Origin: Gavia stellata
Taxonomy: Eukaryota; Chordata; Aves; Gaviiformes; Gaviidae
Direction of reading: 5' to 3'
DNA length: 64,000 nt
NCBI RefSeq assembly: GCF_030936135.1
Contig: NC_082594.1
Location: 20,084,879-20,148,878, forward strand
Shown here: positions 13,101 through 23,100 of the stretch, piece by piece
Position numbering within the stretch: position 1 is the stretch's first letter
How the letters are laid out: each line of letters begins with the position of its first letter
Position numbers and translations under genes: made by a program
Notes under the pieces: model-generated
The model's input: only the letters and a program-made list of their open reading frames with translations
Database searches by the model: none
Told to the model about the DNA's origin: nothing

Positions 13101-15378
13101 TTAACTGCAGCCAAGACTGCAGCCGTGACTCTGCAGTCATAAATGCCACTGGAAAAGTAGCATGGTGGTAACACTTCACCACAGTCTGTTCCAACAGTAA
13201 GTCCATCCATGAGACAGCCACAATAAAGACAGCCAATCACTATTTGACACTGATGGTTTTTTTCACATACCATTACAGAAAAAATGAGAGATTTTGCTGT
13301 CACATACTTCTTAAAGTTACTGCGATGGCACAAAGTACAAATTCACTAGGAATTTTTGTGACTCGTAGCCTTCTCAGAAACACAGCTCCTTCCTTGGAAA
13401 CAAGTTGACAAAAATAGTTTACCTCCAATCATTGATGAAGGCTGTGAATGACGCTAGTCAAGCTCTGCTTGGGCAGCTGCCTGCCCCCACCAGGCTTTTA
13501 AGAGGGAAGCTGGTGGACAACGGGCTGCTCTGTTGAGTGCATCTACACAGATTTACATGTACCCTCATTTTCATAATCCTGCATCTTCACAGTGCCTCTT
13601 TTCAAAGCCATCTGACCTACATGTGAGAAGTATCAGTTATTTTCTAGGTGAATTGAATTTCTTAGTACAACTGAATGGTGTACTTTTAAAGAAAGGTCTC
13701 TGGTGAAGTTAGCAAAGTTTTAATTCTGATATAGGGAACCCAACAACACACATTGACTGAAACGAAGCAAACAACTGAAGAAATTAATAGCAAAGCAGCA
13801 ACATAGGTGAAGTTATATTTGAACAACACGTTCTAGGTTGGGGGGGGGGAGAATCTCATCCCTTCTGGCAATCATACCTGTCCCACTTGAAGCCTCTATG
13901 TAGTTAAAAATAAAGTTTCAGGAGTTACTTCATTGTCTCCATCTGCTTGGTGTGCAAGACATTGAGGTAATAAACATAAAACAGTTTACAATTGTGAAGT
14001 ACAGATTTGTGCCAATACCTATGCATTTAACATTCTGGTTTGCTTTATCTTGAAACTGGCCACGTAAAAGTAATGGCATAGCCTCCTGGAAAACAGCTAA
14101 ACCCAGCTGTATGTCACCTGTGGGCAGTCATCCTCAGGGAGGATTATGGCTTTATTGGGCTCAGCAGCAAGGATGGTTTCTGGTTTGAAAGGCAAATCTG
14201 TATCAGCCATGGGCTCACAGACAGGCTGTCAGAAGAGCCCGGTCTCCATTCCCCCTGCGAGCTCTTCCTCTGCTGCACTTTCGTTTTAACAATACCTATT
14301 ACCAGTCTGATAGAAACCAAGGTGCGTGAAAGAGAAAGAAAACTGGTATAATGAAATTCAGGAATGCTATATGGGGGGAGAAAGCAGCAGACATAAAATC
14401 TGAGGAGGGAGAAGCCTTAGAAAGTGAACAGATCTCTTGGAAAATGGAGAAGTGGCTTGGATGGGTATTTATGAACCAGTGTTGGGTCCAGCTCAGGAAA
14501 CACGATTCTCTGAGCACTGAGAGAGGATTGTATTCCATCGACGTTACTCCTGCTCATTTGTTTACTCCACCAGATGGGAAAATCTGCATCCAAACAGCCG
14601 AAATACACAGAAACATGAGTATCGTCTCTACCTTATCAGAAGTCTTGCCTCACAAGCTTAATTAGGTTTATCCCCACCACAAAATAAATTCCTTCATTTT
14701 GTGGATGCAGCATTTCTGTTAGCCTTTTACACAATCCCAATATATAAATATGGCACATAAAACAAGTTTTGCATAGTGTATTTATAGCTGATAAAACTGT
14801 TGAGTTCCTTGGCATTTATGAACCAGCTTTCACCCAAAAATACATTAATAGTGTAGGCAAAAGGTTAGTCAAAACTGGTTTAAAAATTCCCAGTCACCAA
14901 AAATCTCTACTATCACAAAGCAAAGCTTTTCTAATGTATCATCTGTTTGAAATTGAAATATAGCCCAAACATTGTATATAAAATTTAACATTTGTCTATT
15001 AGAAACAGCGGGAGTTTATCAATACGTTATACCTCAGTGGCCTTGTAAGATTCAACGATTTCTAAGACACCTCTATTCTATGGCTCTGCTACTGTCTGTG
15101 GAACAGGAGGCAAAGATAAAACTGGGCAAGTGGAAAAAAAAGGACTGTTCTTGTAACTACAAATTTGACACACCTGTAAATCATCTTTAGCTTGATATTG
15201 AAATCTACTAAAAAGCAGGCACTGTATTTAATCAGATCCATTAAGATTTAAAGGACTAACGTGTATGGGTCACATTATTACAGGTGCATCTCATAACTGA
15301 CAGGAAGAGTAACTCAAAGTGAGAACCCATGAGCACAGTCTGAAGCACTAATGCAAGGACTGGCTGATGTGTTGCATT

Positions 15379-15384
15379 TTTATT
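15379..15384 (-). terminator. EEF1AKMT1: Candidate EEF1AKMT1 polyadenylation signal
   Basis: This is the first canonical AATAAA on the - strand downstream of the EEF1AKMT1 stop codon (TTTATT on +). It would give a 3' UTR of about 1.1 kb. The downstream GU-rich element was not verified. Confidence 0.35.
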
Positions 15385-16469
15385 TAGTAATTACTTTGTA
15401 TTCCAGGTGATTTGGCCTGACTAATCTGTAGGATTCTTAATGAAAGTAAAGCTCTCTCTAATGGGGAAATCCTTATTGTGCTTTTTTCAAGGAGACATCA
15501 GGTTTACACCATCTCTGGAGATCAGCTTAACTGGTAAATAAAGAGACTAGTTGTGTGGTTTTTTAAAAGCTCATGACTTCCTGTTGCACTAACACATAAA
15601 CATCGCAAAATAAATGCACTGTACTTCTGCAAAGAGATGTTTAACAACTTACATTCCTTTTTCTCTAGCACAGCATATATACATACACAAGTTTATATGC
15701 TGATAAGTGATGACAAAATAGATCTTATCTTTTACAAAAAGAAAGCCTGGGTTTGTGACAAGGCTTTAGAGAAAAGGTGAAATAATAACCACAAGTTTTT
15801 AAAAAGCCAGTCTGGCAACAACAGTGGATAGTAGATCTTATCTTACTTGGCAACCGGTAAGTAGTTCTGATTATTATTAAAAGCAACTGGAAAGGCCTTC
15901 CCAGAAGGAAACCTATTTTCTCTTCTAGTTATCCTGTATAAAAACATCAGCCTGCTGGATAATGAATCTGAAAACACGACACATTCAGAACAAACATCTC
16001 TCAATCCCTTCACTAAGTACGCATCTCTCAAGATTGAAAGACCACTATTCATGTTCTTTCAACCACCCACTAGCTACCAAGTCATCATTTCTGATGCCAT
16101 GATGATTCTGATGTCTGTGAGGCAAGCACCTATGTGTTGTTACAAGCCAACCAGCTAAAATCACTTCAGAGAGGTCACTGAAGAGTCCTTGAATGGTAAA
16201 AACTACTAGTTAGAATGAAACTCAGAGAAGTTCCCATTATCCAGCACCTGCATTACTTGGTCCCCATTTACCTAATAAGTAAGATACAAAACACAGTAAC
16301 TGCAAATGCTTACACATTTAAAAGAGAGAGGCTATTACACTGTGTTGATTCAAGCTAGCCCAGAAAACAGTACTTGGAGCTGAATATTTCAACATTGAGA
16401 AATGTGGAGTCACTGATAAAAAACAGAAAGGAGCTTGACTGAAAGAAGTTGTGGATCTTCTTATGAGAA

Positions 16470-16597
16470 TCAGTCCAGTCCAGAAGCATAGTTCACGTAA
16501 CACCGAAATTCATTGGCCAAATTTCGTGAGTGTTTTGGAATAAACTTGCATATCTTCACACCAAGATGCTTTGCTGCCTGTTCCTCCATGATTGCAC
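16470..16597 (-). CDS. EEF1AKMT1: EEF1AKMT1 last coding exon
   Basis: The acceptor TTTTGCTGCAG precedes 16597. The frame reads (G)[15 protein letters not shown], then [19 protein letters not shown] and SGLD, followed by TGA at 16472-16470. Human EEF1AKMT1 extends three residues past SGLD (CGI), so the bird protein is slightly shorter at the C-terminus. The exon is too broken up by stops in other frames to stand out without splicing logic. Confidence 0.93.
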
Positions 16598-19500
16598 CTG
16601 CAGCAAAAATAATTAGTATTCAATCAGAAAATAAGATAACAGAATGTTTGGGCTTTTTTAATAGCTCCTCCCAAATGCACATATATAGAGCTTGCTTTTT
16701 TTTTTATAAAACAGCTACACTGTCAGCCCTCTTTAACAACTGAATCTATTGGGAAATTTAAAATAAATCTGAAATAATGGAAGACACCCCAAGGAAATGG
16801 ATGTCCAAAAAGTTTCATAAAAATAGGTAGAGGGTAAGATCAGTGCCCCTTATAGAGAAAACAGAAACTTGAACTCAATCTTCTTGCCACATGCCAAAGA
16901 AATTACATGATAGGGAGCCATGGGAAATGCAAACAAATTACATATACTCTTCCACTTAAATAAAACACAGTGCGATATTTACAGCTACACACTGAGAAAT
17001 CACTTCCTTGAGCAGTATTTCTCAAACTTTGTAAACTGAAGGACCACCTATCCATTTTAGGGAAAAAAATCTGAGAACTATCCTTGTACATGACTGCCAT
17101 GTGCAATTAAACAAAGAAGTAGGCTTTCTATGGCCCTATATTAATTTTTCTTTATTTTGCCTGCTCTGTTGAATTTCCTTGAATTGTATGTATAGAAGTT
17201 TTTGCCCTTTGGTTTTTTGCAAAAGTTTCCTGGATGTCTTCAGACATCTTGTAGTAAGTTTAAGAAACACCATGACTAAGGCAGATAGATAGATAGATAC
17301 TCATAGCTTCTTAAACTGGCAAGTGCATCTTCATAAAGAAGTACCAACTGCAAGTACAGTTGGTAAGTTATCCAGTTTCACTGCTCTTATCACTCTCTTT
17401 TAACTCCTCCTGCTGTATTTCAGTGCCTCAGATCTCCTTACTTGAATCACAGTGGCAGAGTCCCCTCATACATTCATTCACATTACAATTTCTACGTTTA
17501 CCAGTAAGGACAGGTAATATGAAAAAAAAAAAGTTGACTTTGTTTTTCAAGACTTAGCTAAAATCATCCCACTTCACTCAGCAAAGGCCATTCCAACTTA
17601 TTTGTCATTCTTTCTACTTAGCTCACCTTAGATGCTAAGTAGTATGTGGCAGCTGAAATCCTGCAGCTACTGACACATTTAAAAAATCACAAAGTTGTAA
17701 GGTTATTGAATAAGACATTAACAATAAGTTGTACCTATGTTTGTCACACCCAGATTTCAATCACTGCAATTATAGAGTGGCCCTTTTACAAGAAAAAAAT
17801 ATTTCTAGAACTTTGCAGGATGATCTTACAATTCTTCAAAAATTTAGTAAAACTCATAATGCCATATGAAAAAAGTACTGACTTCAACTATTAAAAAACA
17901 CATGCCTTCAGTTTAAAATAAAGGTTGAACTGCAATATTCTAGTAAAAAAGCTTAGGATACATATTCCTCCTTGAATTGATGATAAATTAGTAGTATTGA
18001 GTTAGTATTTTTCTCACTTAAGTTTGTCTTTTGAAAGAGAGAAAAAAATACTTAATGGTGACCTAATATTTGTATTAATTATACCTGTGCAAAGCAGAAT
18101 CTTTCCTTTTGTTAAGTATTTGATGGTCTCTGCAGTTTTTTGAAGACATTCCTCAGACAGATAGGGTGGATCTGCTATTACGATGTCAAAACTGTGTGGC
18201 AGGAGATTTTCAGGTAAGTTCAAAGGGTGGTTGTAATCATAGAAAATAAATTCTTCTCCATATACAGAAAACCTTCTGTCGTACTCCAGTATACACACTG
18301 AAAAATGTTTACCATCCTGTTCTTTCAGTTTCTGGTACACACTCGGTGCACTAACACATGCTATCCTGAAAGAGAGACAATAACTTAGAATATGAATATA
18401 AAAGGCAAACAACAACAAAAAATCCCCTACAGCAGTCCTCAGGGCTACTTTGGGAAAACATTTTAAACATTAGTCCCAAAAATGTAAGCTATTCTTCCTC
18501 TATTCTAACAAATAATTACTTTAATGACAAAGTTTTAAGTATGAAAGCCGTTACTTATTCAACCTCCATGCTGCACAAAGACCTTAAGCTTAACTACAGA
18601 GAAAATCTTGTTTCATAACAGCAAAGAAAACTTAAAATTAAAAATGACTCCTTACAGGAATAGGAAGAAAACGAAATTCTTCCATCTGTTCTACAGAAAC
18701 ATTGTATGAAAACAGAGAAACGAATTACAAGTCATTAATATGCTCTGGAGCTCTTTGTATTTCTCAAAAAATAAAAAGATTCGGAGTAAACTTTTACAAG
18801 GCAGAGCCTACAACATTCAATGAAATGCTAAATGGTAAGATCAGTATGAACTATTAATTAAATAAATAACAGCAAAGCATTTCTGCAGTATCTCAATTGA
18901 ACAAAGATGAAGTACAATGAGTAATGAATTAAACTGCATGCTCTGTCTACATAGTAGAAATGAAATATTTACAGAAAAGACATGTTAAATCTACAATGTA
19001 GTTATTAAAACCTACCTGCCACCTTTTCCGGCTGCCACAACAGCTTCATTAGCCAGGCATGATGCAGTTTCATCGCTGTACCAAAACTGGCTCAGTTGCT
19101 GAGAAAGGTAACGCACAATTACAAACATAAAATCTTCTGACTGTGCTGTGTACAGTTAGGTGTGGTGAGTCATATTTGAAGAAAACCAAAATCCATAGCA
19201 ACTTCTCAGTTCACAAACTGTAAAGCTGGAAAGGTAACTAATTTCCTGACAGACTTTTTAATTCTGTAATCCAGCGACACGCAGCAGGTAGCTTACACTG
19301 TGTGTTTCCGAAGCATTTACTGCAGCATCAAGAAAACCAAGTAATGCAAAATCACTGACGAGGTTATGTCAAACCCAATGTGCACATGCACAATATTTAT
19401 TTATGTGCTCTTAAATTGCGTTACTTTAGCAGAAGAGGAAAAAGGAACTTGAAAAGTTATCTATAGTAGTATATATACAGTATAGAAGGAAATAAAGGAT

Positions 19501-20185
19501 AAAAGTACTACATCAGAAGAGATCAGAAAAAGGAAGAGAAAAAAAAAAAAAAAACAGCCCAGAGACAAATCAGAAATCAATCTGTCAGAAGAAAACAAAA
19601 GCAGCAAAGCAGCCATCCTCAAAACCAAAGAAATAAAACACAGAAAGAAATATGATGTGAAAGGAAAGATCACTTGATCTTGTTATGCTAAGTTTGTCTC
19701 CAACTGAGGGAAGAATCTTTACTACCTTCACATGGCAGGCTGGATTTAAAATTTCCAGAAGGGATAGATGCTTCTGTTGGCAGCTTTATTCCCTCTCCAT
19801 GTAGTTTCAGTTTGTACCCCCCACGCACATGTACAACAGACAACTATATGCAGATTTAATATTAAAGCAAATATCCCTCCAGTGTTACTGTGCATGAATA
19901 GTTTAACTTCGCTACTCAAGGAACATCTTGAGCATTCCCCTTTTTAATTTCATTGCATTATCCATCCACAAAAGAAACTCAGTAAAGGCTATTTCTCTAA
20001 CTGTGCTTCATTCACTGAAGTTCATAGTTTCTTACCCAGTCTTCTTCTATTGAGCCAATGGAATATTGATTAAACCCTTGGGAGGTCTTCATGCCCTCTC
20101 TCTGCTGCTGTTCCAAATAGAACTCCTGGAGGGCAGCCAACGTATGGGATGAAAGCTGGGGAATGTCATCATCATCATCATCCAT
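16470..20185 (-). CDS. EEF1AKMT1: EEF1A lysine methyltransferase 1, complete coding region over four exons
   Basis: The coding exons (transcription order) are 20185-20036, 19098-19016, 18365-18085 and 16597-16470, with GT-AG introns and consistent phases. The total is 642 bp, or 213 residues plus stop, against 214 residues for the human protein. The enzyme is a class I (seven-beta-strand) S-adenosylmethionine methyltransferase, known in humans to methylate Lys79 of eEF1A in the cytoplasm. It was once annotated as a putative N6-adenine DNA methyltransferase because of its NPPY-like motif IV, seen here as ADPPYL in exon 3. Other landmarks are an N-terminal acidic run, [46 protein letters not shown] and [12 protein letters not shown] near the C-terminus. 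The chosen ATG (20185-20183) lies 4 bp inside an exon that begins after a TGTCTAG acceptor, so the 5' UTR must continue in an upstream exon, probably in the CpG island near 27.5 kb. Confidence 0.95.
17013..17274. mobile_element. Probable hAT-Charlie-like non-autonomous DNA transposon relic
   Basis: The left end reads CAGTATTTCTCAAACTT (17013-17029). The right end, reverse-complemented, reads CATGGTGTTTCTTAAACTT (17274-17256). Both are close to the hAT/Charlie terminal sequence 'CAGTGGTTCTCAAACTT', and the inner 11 bases of the two ends differ at one position. After the left end comes a GGACCACCT-like block (about 17040-17050), also typical of Charlie-family termini. The length of about 262 bp fits a miniature element. 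An 8-bp target duplication is not evident, and no transposase coding remains. Confidence 0.6.
17283..17299. repeat. (AGAT)n microsatellite
   Basis: There are four AGAT units plus one base, immediately beside the right end of the presumed hAT relic, inside the last EEF1AKMT1 intron. Confidence 0.95.
18085..18365 (-). CDS. EEF1AKMT1: EEF1AKMT1 coding exon 3 (catalytic DPPY motif)
   Basis: The acceptor CTCTTTCAG precedes 18365 and the donor GTATAAT follows 18085 (281 bp). It begins by completing the Arg codon ([12 protein letters not shown]) and includes [39 protein letters not shown] and [12 protein letters not shown] is motif IV, the active-site loop of this methyltransferase group. It ends with one base of a Gly codon. 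Confidence 0.95.
19016..19098 (-). CDS. EEF1AKMT1: EEF1AKMT1 coding exon 2
   Basis: The acceptor CTTTCTCAG precedes 19098 and the donor GTAGG follows 19016. The 83-bp exon reads [20 protein letters not shown] and on to GKGG, ending with two bases of an Arg codon. It contains the conserved SQFWYS segment preceding the Rossmann-like fold. Confidence 0.93.
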
Positions 20186-20189
20186 TTTT
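20036..20189 (-). CDS. EEF1AKMT1: EEF1AKMT1 first coding exon (start codon)
   Basis: The acceptor TGTCTAG ends at 20190 after a T-rich tract. Four 5' UTR bases (AAAA) precede ATG at 20185-20183. The exon encodes a Met followed by six Asp residues (five GAT and one GAC), then [20 protein letters not shown] and [12 protein letters not shown], ending in phase 0 at the donor GTAAGAA (GT at 20035-20034). An in-frame upstream ATG at 20197-20195 would add four residues (MSRK), but it falls inside the predicted acceptor, so I do not use it. The acidic start resembles the human N-terminus in character. Confidence 0.9.
20165..20182 (-). repeat. EEF1AKMT1: (GAT)n tract in the EEF1AKMT1 start region
   Basis: Five GAT codons and one GAC directly after the start Met form a pure trinucleotide run encoding six Asp residues. 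Such tracts can vary in length. The mammalian N-terminus is also acidic but not a pure run. Confidence 0.9.
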
Positions 20190-23100
20190 CTAGACATCAA
20201 CCAGAGAAAAAAAATTTAATTAAATTAACCCCTTTCAATGGTGAATGCTTTTAATAACGGCATAGTCTCCTGAGGTAAACTAACGTCCACCAACAATGCA
20301 GACCTAGTCTAACAGCTAACTAGGAAAACCTCCTAACAAGAGAAAACATATTCCCTCTACTTAGGAGCTCTTAAACCAGTGAGAGGCAGATTGGAAATAA
20401 CATGTCTCCAGAGAGAATTCAGGAACAGTAGCAACACTGTTCCCTTTCTATACAACACAATTTGGCTTGTATTCTTACAGGGAAGTTGTCATTACAGTTC
20501 TTGATTTCCTGATTCTGTACACCTTTTTTGTATCGGCTTACAGAAAAATAACCCTTTAGTGGATTTGGCAAATCCTATAGAAATTATTCCCTTCCCTCCT
20601 AGAAATAATGACAGCTACTGGTCATTCCTTCCCATGTTCAAAAGTCACACAATTCTGACTCAAAATGAAGTGAACCAGCATTCTAGGATCAGCATCACCT
20701 GGCTTTAACTTCCATGCCATAAAAAGATTCCTCTGAATGGCAGAAACTTTCTACAAACAAAAGCAGGCAAGAAGCTCAAGATGTTTTTCTAAGGTAACGC
20801 TACTCGACCGAAAATTTGTGTATTTTGTGCGTAAGAACATGGACATAACTTGTATCAAAAAGACACGGTATACACTAACGGAAAAGTACAGCCATTTTCA
20901 GAAAACTCTGGAACTAGGTTACGGTGCAGAGTATCGCTGCACCCTGCTCACCCCCGGCAGCTAAGCAGCATCTGCCCAGAGGGAAAGCTGAAGCATCCGT
21001 GTCCTTCCCAGAAGAGACAGTGTGCCACCTCGTGGAACGAGGGGGACGAAAACGGGAACCCAGCATGTCAAAAGTACTGGAGAACACTGAAAAAGACCCT
21101 TCTCTCAGGAAACCCATTTTCTCTGCATCTAAGAACTCGCAGACGAGCGATGACATTAACAGAACTTGGAAATGGGCGCACGCCTGCCTTTCTGCAGAAG
21201 TCACCGAGAACCGCGTGCCATCTGAACTGTGTGCAACTTCAAAAGTTAAGTATAATTTGAAGTACAGCTGCTCACGGTCTGTCTTCTCCCCAGTCCCTGC
21301 ACTACAACGAGAACTCCAGAATTTGCGGTCTCCTCCCCTTCTACCCTTCCCTCCATGCTGCTCACCCTAGCAGAGCTTTCAAGACACTTCCTAAAACACA
21401 GCTTCTCCCTGCTTGCTGGAAAAATGGTACCATTAACTTGCCACTGCGAGGTCACTCATCAGTATTCACTAGAATAATTACTCTGCCATTCCACTGACAC
21501 GGTACGCACCTACAGGTGATAAGAGTAAAGCACTTGGCTCTTCCAGAGTATCATTTATTGACTTGCTGGCTTCTCAGGACAGGTTGGCCAAACAGTGAAC
21601 TGTTCAGAGCCTAAAGACCCACCTATGCCATTAGCTTCACGCACGAGAATTCTGGAATCAAGCTACCTAGTACAACCAAAATAGCTAATTTTTTCCCTAC
21701 TTTTTTGTTGACTAAAACATAAATGCTTTAAAATTATTTATATTATTAAATTATGTATTATTTAAAGTATTTACTATAAAAATGACCACAAGTTCACACA
21801 GATAACAGAGTTTCTAGCAACAGTGCTCTTAACAATACGCAATGCTACGATCCATTTTAGGCCCTATACAAGAACTTTTTTTATTAGGACAGATGTTAGA
21901 AGTTTAAAATCACTCCTCATCTCACAACTTACTTTATTATTAAGTAAGTGCATCGTACATGTAGTAATCTGGCTTGCCATTATCCCCTAGGCAAGGACAC
22001 ATCTATGCTTTGACACTAAGAAACCGAAACAGATGCAAACTTGCAGTTCTTCAATCAAAAGTTGAAATTTTTATTTTATGTTCAGTGAGCCCATATAGGC
22101 ATTTGCAAGTACTAAATCCATGGCCATGAAATGAAACCCTCACAGATGAAATTGCTGATGAAGCATTACCCATTGTTTCAGTAGATAAAAAGGCATACAG
22201 CCATAGACAGCTTTTTTCTATAAATATTTTTTTAGCTGATTTTTTAACTCTTCCTTTCAGTTTGTAAATTAAAGCCTTAGGAACCAAGCAGTAATTAACT
22301 GTGAGGTTGCAAGGAGAGGTAACTCAGAACATATGGTAGAAATATTACGTACATCTATTAATAACACCTTCAAAATTCACGGTATTTTTGTGAACATACA
22401 TACATTGTCTACATATACTGACTTAGGTCACTAGCATGAAGACATTTTCATGTTCAAGAACTACATCAGAAAACTATTAAAGTAAGTGAGTTTATGTGAA
22501 CAAGACTTGTAAATTCCTTTGGCTTCAAGGGAGAACGTTCTACTGTTTGAAAGCCCCCCTATACCCCTCCCAGAAAGTTCACTGCTCTGAAGTCCAGAAA
22601 CAACCCTGAAAGTTCTGGGGCAGGACAGGAGGATGCAGAGAAACCCACAGTGCCTCTGGCGCTCAGGGAACCTTTAAACGCTATTAACTCTCAAGGCCCC
22701 TGAAGCCTGAGGCTGCAGCTGGCCCACCCGCGCTTGCCCCAGGCCCTGGGTCCCCCCCCAAGCAGCCTGCGCTCTCTCCTCGCACAGACTCTCCACAAGA
22801 GCCCCATGGGGGGACGGGGTTGCATTTTAGGAATGCCCCGGGATTCAGAGCGTTCAGAACACATACCGTGCTGATACAGACATATTACCTACATTAAACC
22901 CTTGTATTAATAGGAATACAAGGTTTAAAGCTAGCAACATGGCAAATCTTTACTATTAATTCCTAGCTTAAGAAGTGTTGCATTTGCACCTGATTAAGAA
23001 GCAAAACAATAAAGAAATCAGATCTCCAAGAACAGCTCAAGAACACTGCATACAGAGTTCAGAAAAGTAAGACTCGTGGTGAAGTCGAAGTTCATCTAAA

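Larger units (their letters stand above)
8865..16469. other. IL17D 3' UTR and intergenic region to EEF1AKMT1
   Basis: There is no recognisable exon on either strand. The low-coordinate part should contain the IL17D 3' UTR (first AATAAA hexamers on + at 10050-10055 and 10185-10190). The high-coordinate part should contain the EEF1AKMT1 3' UTR on - (AATAAA read from 15384 to 15379). Between them the genes converge. Open frames are short and look random, and no clear transposon copy was recognised. A short poly-G tract lies near 13841-13850. Confidence 0.6.
16598..20035 (-). other. EEF1AKMT1: EEF1AKMT1 introns between coding exons
   Basis: Three introns separate the coding exons: 16598-18084 (about 1.5 kb), 18366-19015 (650 bp) and 19099-20035 (937 bp). 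The first contains a probable hAT-type miniature transposon relic (17013-17274) and a GATA microsatellite (17283-17299). The others show only AT-rich sequence and a homopurine A-rich run near 19540-19555. Confidence 0.85.

Noticed and set aside
20186-20197. Upstream in-frame ATG (MSRK...) as the EEF1AKMT1 start
   Set aside because: It overlaps the TGTCTAG splice acceptor, so it is probably intronic.
20850-21370. Overlapping 136- and 148-codon + strand frames
   Set aside because: There is no recognisable domain, several frames are open together in a mildly GC-rich patch, and no splice or promoter support is visible.
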